Of a stretch of DNA of 64,000 nt, positions 1 to 9,123 are shown piece after piece. The number at the start of each line of letters is the position of its first letter. Position 1 is the stretch's first letter. The notes beneath the pieces are model-generated. The model searched no databases. It saw nothing but the letters and a program-made list of their open reading frames with translations, and was not told the DNA's origin. Made by a program: the position numbers and the translations under genes. Origin of the DNA: Halochromatium salexigens (GTDB lineage: Bacteria; Pseudomonadota; Gammaproteobacteria; Chromatiales; Chromatiaceae); the NCBI RefSeq assembly GCF_016653295.1, contig NZ_NHSF01000066.1, positions 1 to 64,000 on the forward strand, written 5' to 3'.

Positions 1-395
1 GTCGACAGTGGCTGTGGGTGTTGAAACATCATCATCACATGCTTTAATGATTACTCGAAGATGACCTTCATATCTCGCTGATCATGTAGGCTAACAAACG
101 TGCCAAAACCTGGCGATTGTTGCTTGGACGCAACAGGTAAGCATCAGTTTCTTAAGAGATTATTTTTCGTCGGGAATTGCTGACTCCAGGGCGGCCATGG
201 GTGTAACCTGCCGAGCGCGCTTACTGAAAATCAATAAGTTAGAGTCATAACTGGGCAAATCCTTAAAAGGGCTGCACTTTGAGAGCCATTCTCATTGCGT
301 CGACGCATTGACTCAGATTGCGCCCCAAATCGAATCATCAGCCCAAATCAACAGCGCATCGGCCCGGCGGATCGCTGAATCGCATGGGTTGTCTG
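1..395. other. Non-coding stretch at window start
   Basis: No convincing gene was found on either strand. The sequence is more AT-rich than the genes that follow. It holds an inverted repeat at 280-294 (TGAGA, five bases, TCTCA), loosely like a Fur box on one arm only, and a 12-bp palindrome at 296-307 (TGCGTCGACGCA). No gene reads away from these sites inside the window, so no regulatory role can be assigned. A gene left of position 1 could own this region. Confidence 0.5.
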
Positions 396-584
396 TCAGG
401 CACTATTTAGGGTCATGGCTTCGTTGAAGATGTCGGCTGCCATTCGGTGGTCGACGCTGTGCGGCTGCTCGTCGCAGAGCCAGTCATGGATGACGGTGGC
501 TTTGCCGCTGCGCCCCACGGGCGGCAGCAGGGGCCAGAGCAGGCGCGGGATGGAGGCGAAGTCGGTGCGATGGCCGGCGGGCAC
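396..584 (-). pseudogene. DUF1353 protein, N-terminally truncated fragment
   Basis: The 62 residues match the core of DUF1353, a family common in phages and bacteria: the start PAGHRTDFASIPRLLW, then PPVGRSGKATVIHDWL, then a short tail with the usual acidic and aromatic spacing. Family members normally have a beta-rich segment of about 30 residues before the PAG motif. Here the reading frame runs back into repeat-like sequence at about 600-640 with no plausible start or ribosome site; only a GTG directly at the motif is available. I read it as a gene whose 5' end was replaced. No other phage gene lies nearby. Function of the family is unknown. Confidence 0.6.
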
Positions 585-862
585 GTTGCTGCTTAGTTGC
601 GGGTCCCTGGCCTGGATTCCGGCTTCCCGGCCGGGATGACGGAGGGGTCGGATGGCTCAAGACGCGCGTTTAAGCTGGGTCAGCCAAGTGTCCCCGCCGA
701 GGCTGAGCAGGAGTTGATCGGCCAAAAAGGGCTAGGCTCAGTTAGCGGTTGTCGTACCTTGCGGGGGCTCAACATCGTCGACCGCCTTGCGACACCTAGG
801 TCGAGGAAGGGGATGGTTATTTCGAGCGAGCGCTCAGAGGTCTTCAGCGATGTGTTACCAGC
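585..862. repeat. Repeat-like segment with CCCGGCCGGG palindrome
   Basis: Between the DUF1353 fragment and the end of the S9 peptidase there is no gene. The part at about 600-645 (reverse strand reads ATCCCGGCCGGGAAGCCGG followed by AATCCAGG) has the form of a short dispersed repeat often seen between proteobacterial genes, centred on the 10-bp palindrome at 626-635. I saw no second copy in this window, so the repeat status rests on general resemblance. The rest (650-862) shows nothing recognisable. Confidence 0.35.
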
Positions 863-2872
863 TCACCGCGCCTCGGCCGTGCTGCCCTCGATCGGCGTGA
901 CCGGCTCGGCGCGACCGCCGAGTTGTTCGGCGAGGAACTGCTCGATGCGGGCATTGGCATCAAGCCGGTTCTCCGGTCGCGCGAAGCCGTGGCCTTCGTC
1001 GGGGAAGACGATGTAGGTCACGCGCAGTTCCTTCTCGCGCATCGCGCTGACGATCTGATCGGCCTCGGCGATCTTCACCCGGGGGTCATTGGCGCCCTGT
1101 AACACCATCAGCGGCGACTCGATCTTTTCGGCATGGAACAGCGGCGAGATGCGCCGGTTCAGCGCGGGGTCGTTCTCGACATCGCCGACGCGCTTGACCA
1201 ACTGCTTCTTCATCGGTGCCCAATATGGCGGCACCGATTGGAACAGGGTCTCGATATTCGAGGGGCCGACGATATCGACCCCGCAGGCGTAGAGTTCAGG
1301 CGTGAAGGCGAGCCCGGCCAGGGTCGCATAGCCGCCATAGGAGCCGCCGTAGATGCAGACGCGCTCGGGATCGGCGATCCCCTGCTCGATCGCCCAGCGT
1401 ACCGCGTCGGTAAGATCGTGCTGCATGGCGCCGACGCCCCACTCCTCGTTGCCGGCGTTCAGGAAGGCCTTGCCGAAGCCGGTGGAGCCGCGGAAGTTGA
1501 CCTGCAACACCGCGTAGCCGCGATTGGCCAGCCATTGCGCCTGTGCGCTGTAGCCCCATTCGTCCCGCGCCCAAGGGCCGCCGTGGACCAGCAGCACCAG
1601 CGGCAGTTGCTTGGGCTCGACGCCGAGCGGCAGGGTCAGGTAGGACGGCAGCGTCAGACCATCGCGAGCCTGGATCTCGATCGGCTGCATCTTGGCGAGA
1701 TCGTACTCGGCCAACTCCGGGCGGGTCACGAACAGGCGCTCGGCCTTGCGTGGTTCACAATCATAGAGATAGTAGGTCGCCGGCCCGTCGTCAGGCTGGT
1801 CGATGAAGACCCAGCGGTCATCGGCCAGGGTGCGGCTGACGATGGCCACCGTGCCCTGCGCCGTCTCTTCCAGATAGGCCAGATCATCGGCGATGCTCGG
1901 GTCGATGACCGTCCATTCCGGCTTCAGGTAATCGAATTCGACCGCTTGGATGCGATGCTCGGTCGGATGCATGATCACCGAGCCGACATCGGCCTTGGAA
2001 TCTTTGGCCAACTCGCTGCTGACCTCGCCCGTCTTCGCGTCGATGGCCACCAGTCGAGTGGTGTCCGAGCCGAGCGAGCTGGTGACGTAGAGCTGATCGC
2101 CCTCTTCATTGAACGCTAGCGCACCGCCGTTCTCGCCGAACGGGAAGCGCAACAGCTCCCGCCAAGGCTGACCGACCGTGTCGCGCACGCGAATGATGTC
2201 GTCGCCGGTCTCGGGGTCGGAGGCCTCGGCGGCGCGGATGCGGAACTCGGCATCGGTGAGCCAGCTGACCACGTCTCCCGGATTCTCGGTATCCAGCGCG
2301 ACCTTGCCGCTGTCGAGCTGCACCCGGTACATATCGAAGACGCTAGGCTCGCGCTTGTTGAGCCCGACCAGCACCTCATTCGGATGCTCGGGGTCGGTCA
2401 TCAGGTTCTGCGCGCGCACGCCCTCGAAGGGCGTCAGGTCACGCGCCTCACTGCCATCCAGCGCCACCGCGTAGAGGTGCCAGTTTTCATCGCCGCCCTC
2501 GTCCTGCACATAAAGGATGCGCGAGCCGTCCTCCGTCCAGCCATAGTTGCGGATGCCGCGTTTTTGATCATCGGTGATCTGGCGCGCCTCCTCGCTGCGG
2601 TCAGCCGGCTGCATCCAGACGTTGAGCACGCCCTCGGCGGACGGTGCCAGCCAGCTCAGATAGCGACCCTCTGGCGACAGCCGCGCCTGGGCGCGGGTTG
2701 GATTGCCGAACAGGACCTCGCGGGGGATCAGTCGCGGCAGTCCGTCTTCAGCGGCTTCCGTGGCGGAGTTGGCATCCGATGCGGGATCAGCGGCATGACT
2801 CGACATTGAACTGCTCATAAGGAGAGTGAAGACAATCAGCAGGGAGGCGGGGCGAAATGAATGAAGGAGCAT
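863..2872 (-). CDS. S9 family prolyl oligopeptidase-type peptidase
   Basis: A 669-residue exported serine peptidase. Residues 1-27 form a signal peptide ending ...SSHAAD, so it acts in the periplasm or beyond. Residues about 50-400 are the beta-propeller that restricts access to short peptides; residues about 410-655 are the alpha/beta-hydrolase domain. The nucleophile motif GGSYGG is near residue 508, the acid is in GANDPRV near 595 and the histidine in DEGHGF near 628, so the triad is complete. The family cleaves dipeptides or acyl-amino acids from peptide N-termini; the exact substrate is not visible. It starts 9 bp after dsbA and is probably the last gene of the ogt-xerD-dsbC-dsbA unit. 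Confidence 0.9.
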   Translation of the reverse strand: MLLHSFRPASLLIVFTLLMSSSMSSHAADPASDANSATEAAEDGLPRLIPREVLFGNPTRAQARLSPEGRYLSWLAPSAEGVLNVWMQPADRSEEARQITDDQKRGIRNYGWTEDGSRILYVQDEGGDENWHLYAVALDGSEARDLTPFEGVRAQNLMTDPEHPNEVLVGLNKREPSVFDMYRVQLDSGKVALDTENPGDVVSWLTDAEFRIRAAEASDPETGDDIIRVRDTVGQPWRELLRFPFGENGGALAFNEEGDQLYVTSSLGSDTTRLVAIDAKTGEVSSELAKDSKADVGSVIMHPTEHRIQAVEFDYLKPEWTVIDPSIADDLAYLEETAQGTVAIVSRTLADDRWVFIDQPDDGPATYYLYDCEPRKAERLFVTRPELAEYDLAKMQPIEIQARDGLTLPSYLTLPLGVEPKQLPLVLLVHGGPWARDEWGYSAQAQWLANRGYAVLQVNFRGSTGFGKAFLNAGNEEWGVGAMQHDLTDAVRWAIEQGIADPERVCIYGGSYGGYATLAGLAFTPELYACGVDIVGPSNIETLFQSVPPYWAPMKKQLVKRVGDVENDPALNRRISPLFHAEKIESPLMVLQGANDPRVKIAEADQIVSAMREKELRVTYIVFPDEGHGFARPENRLDANARIEQFLAEQLGGRAEPVTPIEGSTAEAR

Positions 2873-2881
2873 GAGCGGCGA

Positions 2882-3553
2882 TCAATCTTGCCGAGCTTGA
2901 CCTTGTCGCGCTTGACGGGCCTTGTCGATCAGCCCCTCGGCGATCTCAAGCAGCTCGGCATGGGTCTTAGCGCCCTCGTTGAGGACCACATAACGCCCGT
3001 CGACGATGAACATCGGCACCGCGTCGACGCGATAGCGGGCCGCTAGGGTATTGGCCTTGGCTAGCGCCGCCTCGACGGCAAAGCTGTTGTAGACCTTGGC
3101 GAAGGCGTCGCGGTCAAGCCCTTGCTCGGCGACCCAATTGAGCACGGCCTTTTCGGTATAGAGGTTGGTGCGCTGTTTGGTCACGGCCTCAAAGACGGCC
3201 TGATCCACTTGGTCGAGTTCGTCGGCGAAATCGAGCGCGAAGTAGAGTCGCGCCAAGCTCTCCCAGGCCGCGCGCCCGAAGGTCACCGGCACGCGCTCGA
3301 AGCGCACGTCGCTCGGTAGGTCATCCGCCCACTGCTTGGCCAGTGGGTTGATGTCCGCGCAATGTGGACAGCCGTAGGAGAAGAGCTCCAACACCTCGAT
3401 CTCGGCCCCTTCGGGTGTGTCTTGGGCGCTGCCGCTCAGGGCGCGCCAATCGCGTCCCTCGACGAGGTCGGCGCTGGCCACGAACGGGCACAGCAGGAAG
3501 GCCATGGCGGCCAGCAGGCAGACGCTGAAACGCCGTTGCATCATCTTCATCAT
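2882..3553 (-). CDS. dsbA: Thiol:disulfide interchange protein DsbA
   Basis: A 223-residue periplasmic oxidase that introduces disulfide bonds into exported proteins. A signal peptide (about residues 1-28, ending PFVASA) precedes a thioredoxin fold with the helical insert typical of DsbA. The active site is C62-P-H-C65, the canonical DsbA CPHC. The cis-proline loop is seen in RVDAVPMFIVDGRY. The start at 3553 is supported by a Shine-Dalgarno CCTCC (GGAGG on the coding strand) at 3560-3564, six bases upstream, although three more ATG codons follow at once. It lies 46 bp after dsbC. The membrane partner DsbB is not in the window. Confidence 0.95.
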   Translation of the reverse strand: MMKMMQRRFSVCLLAAMAFLLCPFVASADLVEGRDWRALSGSAQDTPEGAEIEVLELFSYGCPHCADINPLAKQWADDLPSDVRFERVPVTFGRAAWESLARLYFALDFADELDQVDQAVFEAVTKQRTNLYTEKAVLNWVAEQGLDRDAFAKVYNSFAVEAALAKANTLAARYRVDAVPMFIVDGRYVVLNEGAKTHAELLEIAEGLIDKARQARQGQARQD

Positions 3554-3599
3554 CAGTCTCCTCCGCGCCGAGACATCCTCTCAACGATCATCACAGGGG

Positions 3600-4319
3600 T
3601 TATTGCTGTTCGAGCACTTGCGCCAGACGCTTCGGCTCGACGAAGCCGGGCACCATCTGGCCGTTGTCGAGCACGATGGCCGGGGTACCGCGGATGCCCA
3701 TCAGTTCAGCGAGTTCCATGTGGCGCTCGATCGGATGGTTGCAATCCCGACTCTGCACCGGCTGGCCATTCTTGGCCTCGGTCATCGCGGCTTGCTGATC
3801 GTCCGCGCACCAGACCGCGACGGCCTTGTCATAGGACGGGGTATCCACGCCGGTGCGCGGGTAGAACAGGTAGCGCACGCTGATGCCTTCCGCCGCATAG
3901 GCGTCGATCTGCTGATGCAGCTTGCGGCAGTAGCCGCAATCGATGTCGGTGAAGACGGTGATCTCGTGCTCGGCGTTGGGGGCCTCGAAGACGATCATTT
4001 CGTCCTCGCCGAGGGCGTTGATCGCCCGCAGGCGCGCCTTGTTCTGGGCCGCGTCGGCCAGGTTCTCGCGCGTCTCGAGGTCGACGATGGCGCCATCGAT
4101 CAGATAGCGCCCATCGCCGGTCATGTACATCACCTGCGGGCCGATCTCGACCTGGAACAGGCCATCGATCGGGGTTGGCTGCACACTGGTCGGCTTCGCA
4201 TCCGGCAGCACCTTCGCCAGCGCCTCGCGGATGGTCTGTGCCTCGCTGGCGCTGAGCGCCGTGCTGGCGACCAACAGCGCTGCAGCGGCGGCCATTCCGA
4301 GCCCAAAACGTGTTGTCAT
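3600..4319 (-). CDS. dsbC: Thiol:disulfide isomerase DsbC
   Basis: A 239-residue periplasmic disulfide isomerase and chaperone. It has a signal peptide (residues 1-24, ending TALSA), an N-terminal dimerisation domain (about 25-85) with PIDGLFQVEIG, a linker helix, and a C-terminal thioredoxin domain with the active site C128-G-Y-C131 in FTDIDCGYCRKLH. The structural cysteine pair is also present (VWCADD and SRDCNHP), as is the cis-Pro loop in GIRGTPAIV. The order xerD-dsbC is conserved in many gammaproteobacteria, where recJ usually follows; here dsbA and an S9 peptidase follow instead. Confidence 0.95.
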   Translation of the reverse strand: MTTRFGLGMAAAAALLVASTALSASEAQTIREALAKVLPDAKPTSVQPTPIDGLFQVEIGPQVMYMTGDGRYLIDGAIVDLETRENLADAAQNKARLRAINALGEDEMIVFEAPNAEHEITVFTDIDCGYCRKLHQQIDAYAAEGISVRYLFYPRTGVDTPSYDKAVAVWCADDQQAAMTEAKNGQPVQSRDCNHPIERHMELAELMGIRGTPAIVLDNGQMVPGFVEPKRLAQVLEQQ

Positions 4320-4482
4320 CCTGGTGTCCTCATGTGTCGATCATGATGTTCAAAAGGGAGCGGATCGAGATCGGCCGCGGCAACGATGCCGACAAAAGCG
4401 CGATGACGAGCCCGATCACAAAGGCGGGCAACATAGAGCATGCGAGCCTTGAGGTCTACTCCCGGTCGGTTGGCGAGCCCGA

Positions 4483-5484
4483 TCAAGCCCGCGGATGGTG
4501 TTTGGTATGCAGTTGCTTGAGACGTTCGCGCGCGACATGGGTATAGATCTGGGTGGTCGAGAGATCGGCGTGGCCGAGCAATAGCTGTACGACGCGCAAA
4601 TCGGCCCCATGGTTCAATAGATGGGTCGCGAAGGCATGCCGCAGAGTATGCGGCGACAGCGGTTTGATGATCCCGGCCAGCAGCGCGTAGCGCTTGATCA
4701 ACTGCCAGAAGGCCTGGCGCGTCATGCAATCGCTGCGCTGGGTCGGGAACAGATACTCACAGGCGCGCGCGCCGAGCAAGACGGCGCGCGGGCCGCGCAT
4801 GTAGCTCACCAACCAATCGGTGGCCTCTTCGCCGAGCGGCACCAGACGCTCCTTGTCGCCCTTGCCGGTGATGCGCACCACGCCTTGGGTCAGACTGACG
4901 GCATCGGGCCGCAGGGTGACCAGCTCGGTGACGCGCAGACCGCTCGCATACAGCACCTCGAGCATGGTGCGATCCCGATGGCCGCGCGGATCATCCGGGT
5001 CGGGCGCCGCCAGCAGGGCCTCGACATCGGCCTCGGTCAGCGTCTTCGGCAGCGGGCGCCCGAGGCGTGGTGCATCGACCCGCTCGCTCGGGTCTTCGTG
5101 GATGCGGCCCTGGCGCCTGAGATGGCCATAGAACTGCCGCAGACAGGACAGCACCCGTGCCGACGAGCGCGGCTTGCGCCCCTGCTGCGCGAGCAGCGCG
5201 AGGTAGTCGAGCAGATCGCTGCGCTGGGCTTGGATCAGGTCGCGCTGGCGCTCACGGCTCAGCCAATGGTGAAAGGCGCGCAGGTCCGATTGATAGGCGG
5301 CGAGCGTATTCCCGCTCAGCCCGCGCTCCAGCCAGAGGGCGTCGGCGAAGGCCTCGATGATGCTCAGGCCCGCATCGGCGTTGGCGCTATGGCCTACGCC
5401 AGCCCTCGAGTCAGCGCCAGCGCCCGGACCGGGAGCCTGTTCCGCGTCGTCCGCGGCCTCGCTGTCTCGACGCCGGCGATTCAT
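4483..5484 (-). CDS. xerD: Tyrosine recombinase XerD
   Basis: A 333-residue site-specific recombinase that, with XerC, resolves chromosome dimers at dif under FtsK control. The N-terminal SAM-like core-binding domain (about 43-125) contains AYQSDLRAFHHWL. The catalytic domain holds the six expected residues: R in ASGLRVTEL, K in TGKGDKERLVP, H-x-x-R in SPHTLRHAFATHLL, H in LLGHADLSTTQ and the nucleophile Y in IYTHV. The first 40 residues are a low-complexity Gly/Ala/Asp-rich extension not usual in XerD; the true start may lie further in. It overlaps the upstream ogt gene by 4 bp. About 160 bp without a gene separate it from dsbC. Confidence 0.93.
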   Translation of the reverse strand: MNRRRRDSEAADDAEQAPGPGAGADSRAGVGHSANADAGLSIIEAFADALWLERGLSGNTLAAYQSDLRAFHHWLSRERQRDLIQAQRSDLLDYLALLAQQGRKPRSSARVLSCLRQFYGHLRRQGRIHEDPSERVDAPRLGRPLPKTLTEADVEALLAAPDPDDPRGHRDRTMLEVLYASGLRVTELVTLRPDAVSLTQGVVRITGKGDKERLVPLGEEATDWLVSYMRGPRAVLLGARACEYLFPTQRSDCMTRQAFWQLIKRYALLAGIIKPLSPHTLRHAFATHLLNHGADLRVVQLLLGHADLSTTQIYTHVARERLKQLHTKHHPRA

Positions 5485-5984
5485 CGATCGGCCTCGTCCG
5501 GTACGAGCGCCTCGGCCTCATGCGCCAGCAGCCAGCGCTTGATACGCAGCAGGCGCCCGCCGCGATCGCCGGCAAATCCGCCGAGCCCGTTGGCCGCGAC
5601 CACCCGATGACAGGGGATGCGCAACGGTATCGGGTTGGCCCGGCAGGCATGACCGACGGCGCGCGCAGAGCTTTCGAGTTCGCGCGCGAGCGCGCCATAG
5701 GTGCGCGGCTGGCCGGCGGGGATGGCCGCGATCAGCGTCCAGACGCGGCGCTGGAAGTCGGTGCCAGCCGGCTCGACAGCGCATTGGAAACGGTAGCGAG
5801 GATCGGCGAAATAGGCCTCGAACTCGGTCCGCAGCCAAGCGGGCGCGGTGGCGACCCGGCGCGCTCCGATCCGGCCCGAGCCGGAATCCTCCAGATCAGG
5901 CGCCAGCAGCACGCGGCTGAGCCGCTGACCCCGCCAACGCACGCCAAGGATGCCGAAGGGTGTCGCAACCTCGCTGTAATTCAT
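5481..5984 (-). CDS. ogt: Methylated-DNA-[protein]-cysteine methyltransferase
   Basis: A 167-residue suicide repair protein that removes methyl groups from O6-methylguanine. The acceptor cysteine is C125 in the motif IPCHRVV, and the preceding helix-turn-helix region contains RTYGALAREL. The protein is the short form with one N-terminal domain and no AraC-like regulatory part, so Ogt rather than Ada. It overlaps xerD by 4 bp and heads the minus-strand unit. Only 26 bp separate it from the divergent ycgN, so the two promoters must overlap or sit inside coding sequence. Confidence 0.92.
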   Translation of the reverse strand: MNYSEVATPFGILGVRWRGQRLSRVLLAPDLEDSGSGRIGARRVATAPAWLRTEFEAYFADPRYRFQCAVEPAGTDFQRRVWTLIAAIPAGQPRTYGALARELESSARAVGHACRANPIPLRIPCHRVVAANGLGGFAGDRGGRLLRIKRWLLAHEAEALVPDEADR

Positions 5985-6010
5985 CAGCCTGAACGGGTTA
6001 AGGTAGTAGG

Positions 6011-6508
6011 ATGAACAGTATCAACCAGAGCCTAACGATGGCCAAGCCCTGCCCGTCATCCGAGCCGATTCCATCCATCGACGCGTTTTGGCAGCACCTC
6101 CCGCTCGAGCAGATCTCCGCCGCGCAGTGGGAATCGCTCTGCGATGGCTGCGCCAAGTGCTGCGTGACCAAGTACGAGGACGAGGACACCGGCGCCATCC
6201 ACTACACCGATGTCGCCTGTCATCTGCTCGATCAGGAGCGCTGCCAGTGCGGCGATTATCCGCATCGCTCCACGCGCGTGCCGGACTGCATCACGCTGAC
6301 GCCCGCAACCCTGGCCGAGCCCTACTGGCTGCCCGAGACCTGCGCTTACCGCCTGGTCGCCGAGGGCCAGCCGCTGCCGGACTGGCATCCGCTGGTGTGC
6401 GGCGACCCCGACGCGGTGCATCGGCTCGGCTACAGCGTGCGGGGTCGGGTCGAGTGCGAGACCACCGCCGGCGATCCCCTGATGCGTCTGATCACATGGA
6501 TTCGATGA
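6011..6508 (+). CDS. ycgN: YcgN family (UPF0260) cysteine-cluster protein
   Basis: A 165-residue member of the YcgN/UPF0260 family, which carries a CxxCxxxCC-type cluster that may bind Zn or Fe-S. The motif [11 protein letters not shown] starts near residue 45, and further cysteines occur in [17 protein letters not shown] and VPDCI, as usual in the family. Biochemical function is unknown. An AAGG at 6000-6003 lies seven bases before the ATG. The last codons overlap the start of maf, so the two are probably co-translated. Confidence 0.88.
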   Translation: MNSINQSLTMAKPCPSSEPIPSIDAFWQHLPLEQISAAQWESLCDGCAKCCVTKYEDEDTGAIHYTDVACHLLDQERCQCGDYPHRSTRVPDCITLTPATLAEPYWLPETCAYRLVAEGQPLPDWHPLVCGDPDAVHRLGYSVRGRVECETTAGDPLMRLITWIR

Positions 6509-7095
6509 CTCAGCGAAGCTTGGTGCTGGCGTCCACCTCGCCCTTCCGACGCGAGCTGCTGGCCCGCTTGGGCCTTGCGTTTGACACGGCGGCGCCGGAC
6601 TGTGATGAGACCCCGCTCGCCGACGAGCCAGCGCCGGCACTGGTCCAGCGTCTCGCCGAGGCCAAGGCGCGCGCGGTCGCGGCCCAGTTTCCGGAGGCGC
6701 TGATCATCGGCTCGGACCAGGTCGCCTGTCTCGACGACCAGGTGCTCGGCAAGCCTGGCAACCGCGCGCGCGCGCTTGACCAATTACGCGCGGCCTCCGG
6801 CCGCAAGGTCGCGTTTCAGACCGGCCTCTGCCTCTATGACGCCCGCGATGATCATGCCGAGGTCCGTTGCGAGACCTATCAGGTCGAGTTTCGCGTCTTG
6901 AGCGAGGCCGAGATCGCCGGTTACGTCGATCGCGAACAGCCCTTCGGCTGCGCTGGCAGCTTCAAATCGGAAGGGCTCGGCAGCGCGCTGTTCGAGCGTC
7001 TCGAGGGCGATGATCCCACCAGCCTGATCGGGCTGCCGCTGATTCGCCTCGCCGCGCTGCTGCGCGCGGCCGGCGTCGATCCGCTGCGCGCCTGA
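6496..7095 (+). CDS. Maf family nucleotide pyrophosphatase (YceF-like)
   Basis: A 199-residue Maf/HAM1-fold enzyme that hydrolyses modified or non-canonical nucleoside triphosphates to monophosphates. Typical motifs are [16 protein letters not shown] near the start, the loop [10 protein letters not shown], and [19 protein letters not shown]. The substrate-loop type resembles the YceF (7-methyl-GTP) branch more than the dTTP/UTP branch, but this is inference. The ATG at 6496 overlaps the end of ycgN; a second ATG at 6505 is equally possible. The stop lies only 9 bp before jetA. Confidence 0.9.
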   Translation: MDSMTQRSLVLASTSPFRRELLARLGLAFDTAAPDCDETPLADEPAPALVQRLAEAKARAVAAQFPEALIIGSDQVACLDDQVLGKPGNRARALDQLRAASGRKVAFQTGLCLYDARDDHAEVRCETYQVEFRVLSEAEIAGYVDREQPFGCAGSFKSEGLGSALFERLEGDDPTSLIGLPLIRLAALLRAAGVDPLRA

Positions 7096-7104
7096 CACCA
7101 CCCC

Positions 7105-8586
7105 GTGCCTTCCGAACTGGACTACCACGACCTCGAGCAACTGCGCCGCCGGCATCCGGCCTGGCGCCTGCTCGCGGCCACCAACGCGCCGCTGGTGATC
7201 AGCTGCTTACAGCGCGCCTTTATCCTGCCGAACCACCGTAGCCTGCCGCAGGGTGAATTGGTCGCGCAGCTTGAGGATCTGCTGTTCGAGCTGCGCCAAA
7301 CCCTCGGCGAGGAGGCCTTCCCGCGCACCGCGTTGGGCTATCTCAGCGACTGGAGCAATGATGAGCGCGGCTGGTTGCGCCGCTATTATCGCAACGACAG
7401 CGATGAGGCCCAGTATGACCTGACGCCGGCCACCGAGCGCGCGCTGGACTGGATCGCCAGTCTCGAGCAACGCCAGTTCATCGGCACCGAATCGCGGCTG
7501 CTGTCGGTGTTCGAGTTGTTGCAACAACTGGTGCAGGGGACCGAGACCGATCCGGCCATTCGCATCGCCGAGCTGAAGCGCCAACGCGCCGAACTCGATG
7601 CCGAGATCCAGCGCGCTGAAGCCGGCGAACTCGCGCTGATGGACTCGACCCAGGTCAAGGAGCGTTTCTTTCAGGTCGAGCAGACAGCACGCGCGCTGCT
7701 CTCCGACTTCCGCCAGGTCGAGCAGAACTTCCGCGAACTCGACCGCGCGGTGCGCGAGCGCATCACGACCTGGGACCAGGGCAAGGGCGCACTGCTCGCC
7801 GAGGTCTTCGGCGATCGTGATGCCATCACCGATTCCGATCAAGGTCGCAGCTTTCAGGCGTTCTGGGGCCTGCTGATGTCGCCGGCCCATCAGGAGCGCC
7901 TGAGCGCGCTGCTGCGGCAAGTGCTGGAACTGCCGGCGGTGGCCGAACTGAAGCCGGATCGGCGCCTGCTGCGGGTGCATTACGACTGGCTCGAGGCGGG
8001 TGAATCGGCCCAGCGCACCGTCGCCCGCCTCTCCGAGCAGTTGCGCAAGTTCCTCGATGACCAGGCCTGGCTCGAGAACCGTCGCATCATGGACCTCCTG
8101 CACGAGATCGAGCAGCGGGCCTTGACGGTGCGCGCGCGGCCGCCCAGCGACGACCTCATCGCGCTCGACGAGATGGCGCCCCGGATCGAGCTGGTGATGG
8201 AGCGCCCGCTGTTTCGCCCGCCGTTCAAGCCGCGCATCGATCAGGTCGTCCTCGAGGCCGGGTCCGAGGAGGCGATCAACGCCGATGCGCTCTTCGAGCA
8301 GGTCCATGTCGACAAACTGCGCCTGGCCGCGACCGTCCGCAAGACCCTGCAGCGCCGTGACCAGATCGCACTCTCGGCGCTGGTCGCCGAGTATCCGCTG
8401 CAACAAGGCCTGGCCGAGCTGGTCGCCTACCTGAGCCTGGCCGCCGAACAAGCCGACGCGCTCATCAATGATCGCCAGCACGAGACCATCCGCTGGACCG
8501 ATGCCCAAGGCGTGCACCGCCAGGCGACGCTGCCGACGGTGATCTTCGTGCGTCCCGGCGCCGCGTCACAAGGCGGAAGCGAGTGA
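7105..8586 (+). CDS. jetA: Wadjet protein JetA (DUF3375)
   Basis: A 493-residue DUF3375 protein, the kleisin-like subunit of type I Wadjet anti-plasmid systems. It has the family's N-terminal hallmark (YHDLEQLRRRHPAWRLLAA), a winged-helix region, a long helical middle (about 150-230) and a C-terminal winged-helix half rich in charged residues. The start is GTG and has no clear Shine-Dalgarno site, so translation may depend on maf, which ends 9 bp upstream. Assignment is strong because the partners jetB, jetC and jetD follow on the same strand. In known systems JetA links the heads of the JetC dimer and binds JetB. Confidence 0.92.
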   Translation: MPSELDYHDLEQLRRRHPAWRLLAATNAPLVISCLQRAFILPNHRSLPQGELVAQLEDLLFELRQTLGEEAFPRTALGYLSDWSNDERGWLRRYYRNDSDEAQYDLTPATERALDWIASLEQRQFIGTESRLLSVFELLQQLVQGTETDPAIRIAELKRQRAELDAEIQRAEAGELALMDSTQVKERFFQVEQTARALLSDFRQVEQNFRELDRAVRERITTWDQGKGALLAEVFGDRDAITDSDQGRSFQAFWGLLMSPAHQERLSALLRQVLELPAVAELKPDRRLLRVHYDWLEAGESAQRTVARLSEQLRKFLDDQAWLENRRIMDLLHEIEQRALTVRARPPSDDLIALDEMAPRIELVMERPLFRPPFKPRIDQVVLEAGSEEAINADALFEQVHVDKLRLAATVRKTLQRRDQIALSALVAEYPLQQGLAELVAYLSLAAEQADALINDRQHETIRWTDAQGVHRQATLPTVIFVRPGAASQGGSE

Positions 8587-8635
8587 GCTAGACTGGAGCT
8601 TTCCGTTCCCCGCCCCGCTGAGCGAGCCTCCTTCG

Positions 8636-9109
8636 ATGCAATGGTCCGATGTCCTCAATGATCCCAGCCTGCGCGATCTGCCCTATAAGATCGAACTCGA
8701 TGCCCAGGGACGTCTGCTGATGAGTCCGGCCTCGAATCGACACGGCATCCAGCAGGCCAAACTGGTCCGACTCCTCGCCAACCGGCTCACCGACGGCGAG
8801 ATCGCGACCGAATGCTCGATCGGCACGCACGCCGGCGTCAAGGTCGCCGACGTGGTCTGGATGTCGCCCGCCTTCCTGCGCCAGCACGGTGACACGACCC
8901 CTTACCCGCAGGCACCCGAGTTGTGCATCGAGATCCTCTCGCCCTCGAACACCGCCGCCGAGATGCAGGACAAGATCCGGCTTTATCTCGGCTATGGCGC
9001 CCAGGAAGTCTGGACGCTCAACGATGCCGGGCGGATCAGCCTGTTCGGCCCCGAGGGGGAACGCGCGTGCTCGTGCCTGCCGGGCATGGGCGCCCTCGAA
9101 ACGCTTTGA
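8636..9109 (+). CDS. Uma2 family endonuclease inside the Wadjet operon
   Basis: A 157-residue Uma2 (DUF820) protein, a PD-(D/E)XK restriction-like nuclease fold. The expected residues are present: D72 in VKVADVVWMS, E99 in PELCIEILSPSN and K113 in QDKIRLYLGYGAQEVW. An upstream acidic residue (E20) and the histidine in SNRHG also fit the fold. It begins 49 bp after jetA and ends 14 bp before jetB, so it sits within the operon. Uma2 genes are usually found singly and in many copies in genomes; activity and target are unknown. It is not one of the four standard Wadjet genes. It may be a passenger, or an added nuclease module. Confidence 0.87.
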   Translation: MQWSDVLNDPSLRDLPYKIELDAQGRLLMSPASNRHGIQQAKLVRLLANRLTDGEIATECSIGTHAGVKVADVVWMSPAFLRQHGDTTPYPQAPELCIEILSPSNTAAEMQDKIRLYLGYGAQEVWTLNDAGRISLFGPEGERACSCLPGMGALETL

Positions 9110-9123
9110 ACCCTGATGGCTCG

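Noticed and set aside
296-307. 12-bp palindrome TGCGTCGACGCA
   Set aside because: No gene nearby reads from it and no second copy was seen; likely chance in GC-rich DNA.
396-584. Prophage remnant at the left end
   Set aside because: Only one phage-type fragment is present; no integrase, structural or lysis gene is near.
4483-5484. Integrase of a mobile element
   Set aside because: Tyrosine recombinase motifs, length and the dsbC neighbour all fit chromosomal XerD; no attachment repeats were seen.
7207-8517. Open frame of 436 codons on the minus strand
   Set aside because: Antisense to jetA; no recognised domain and no start signal.
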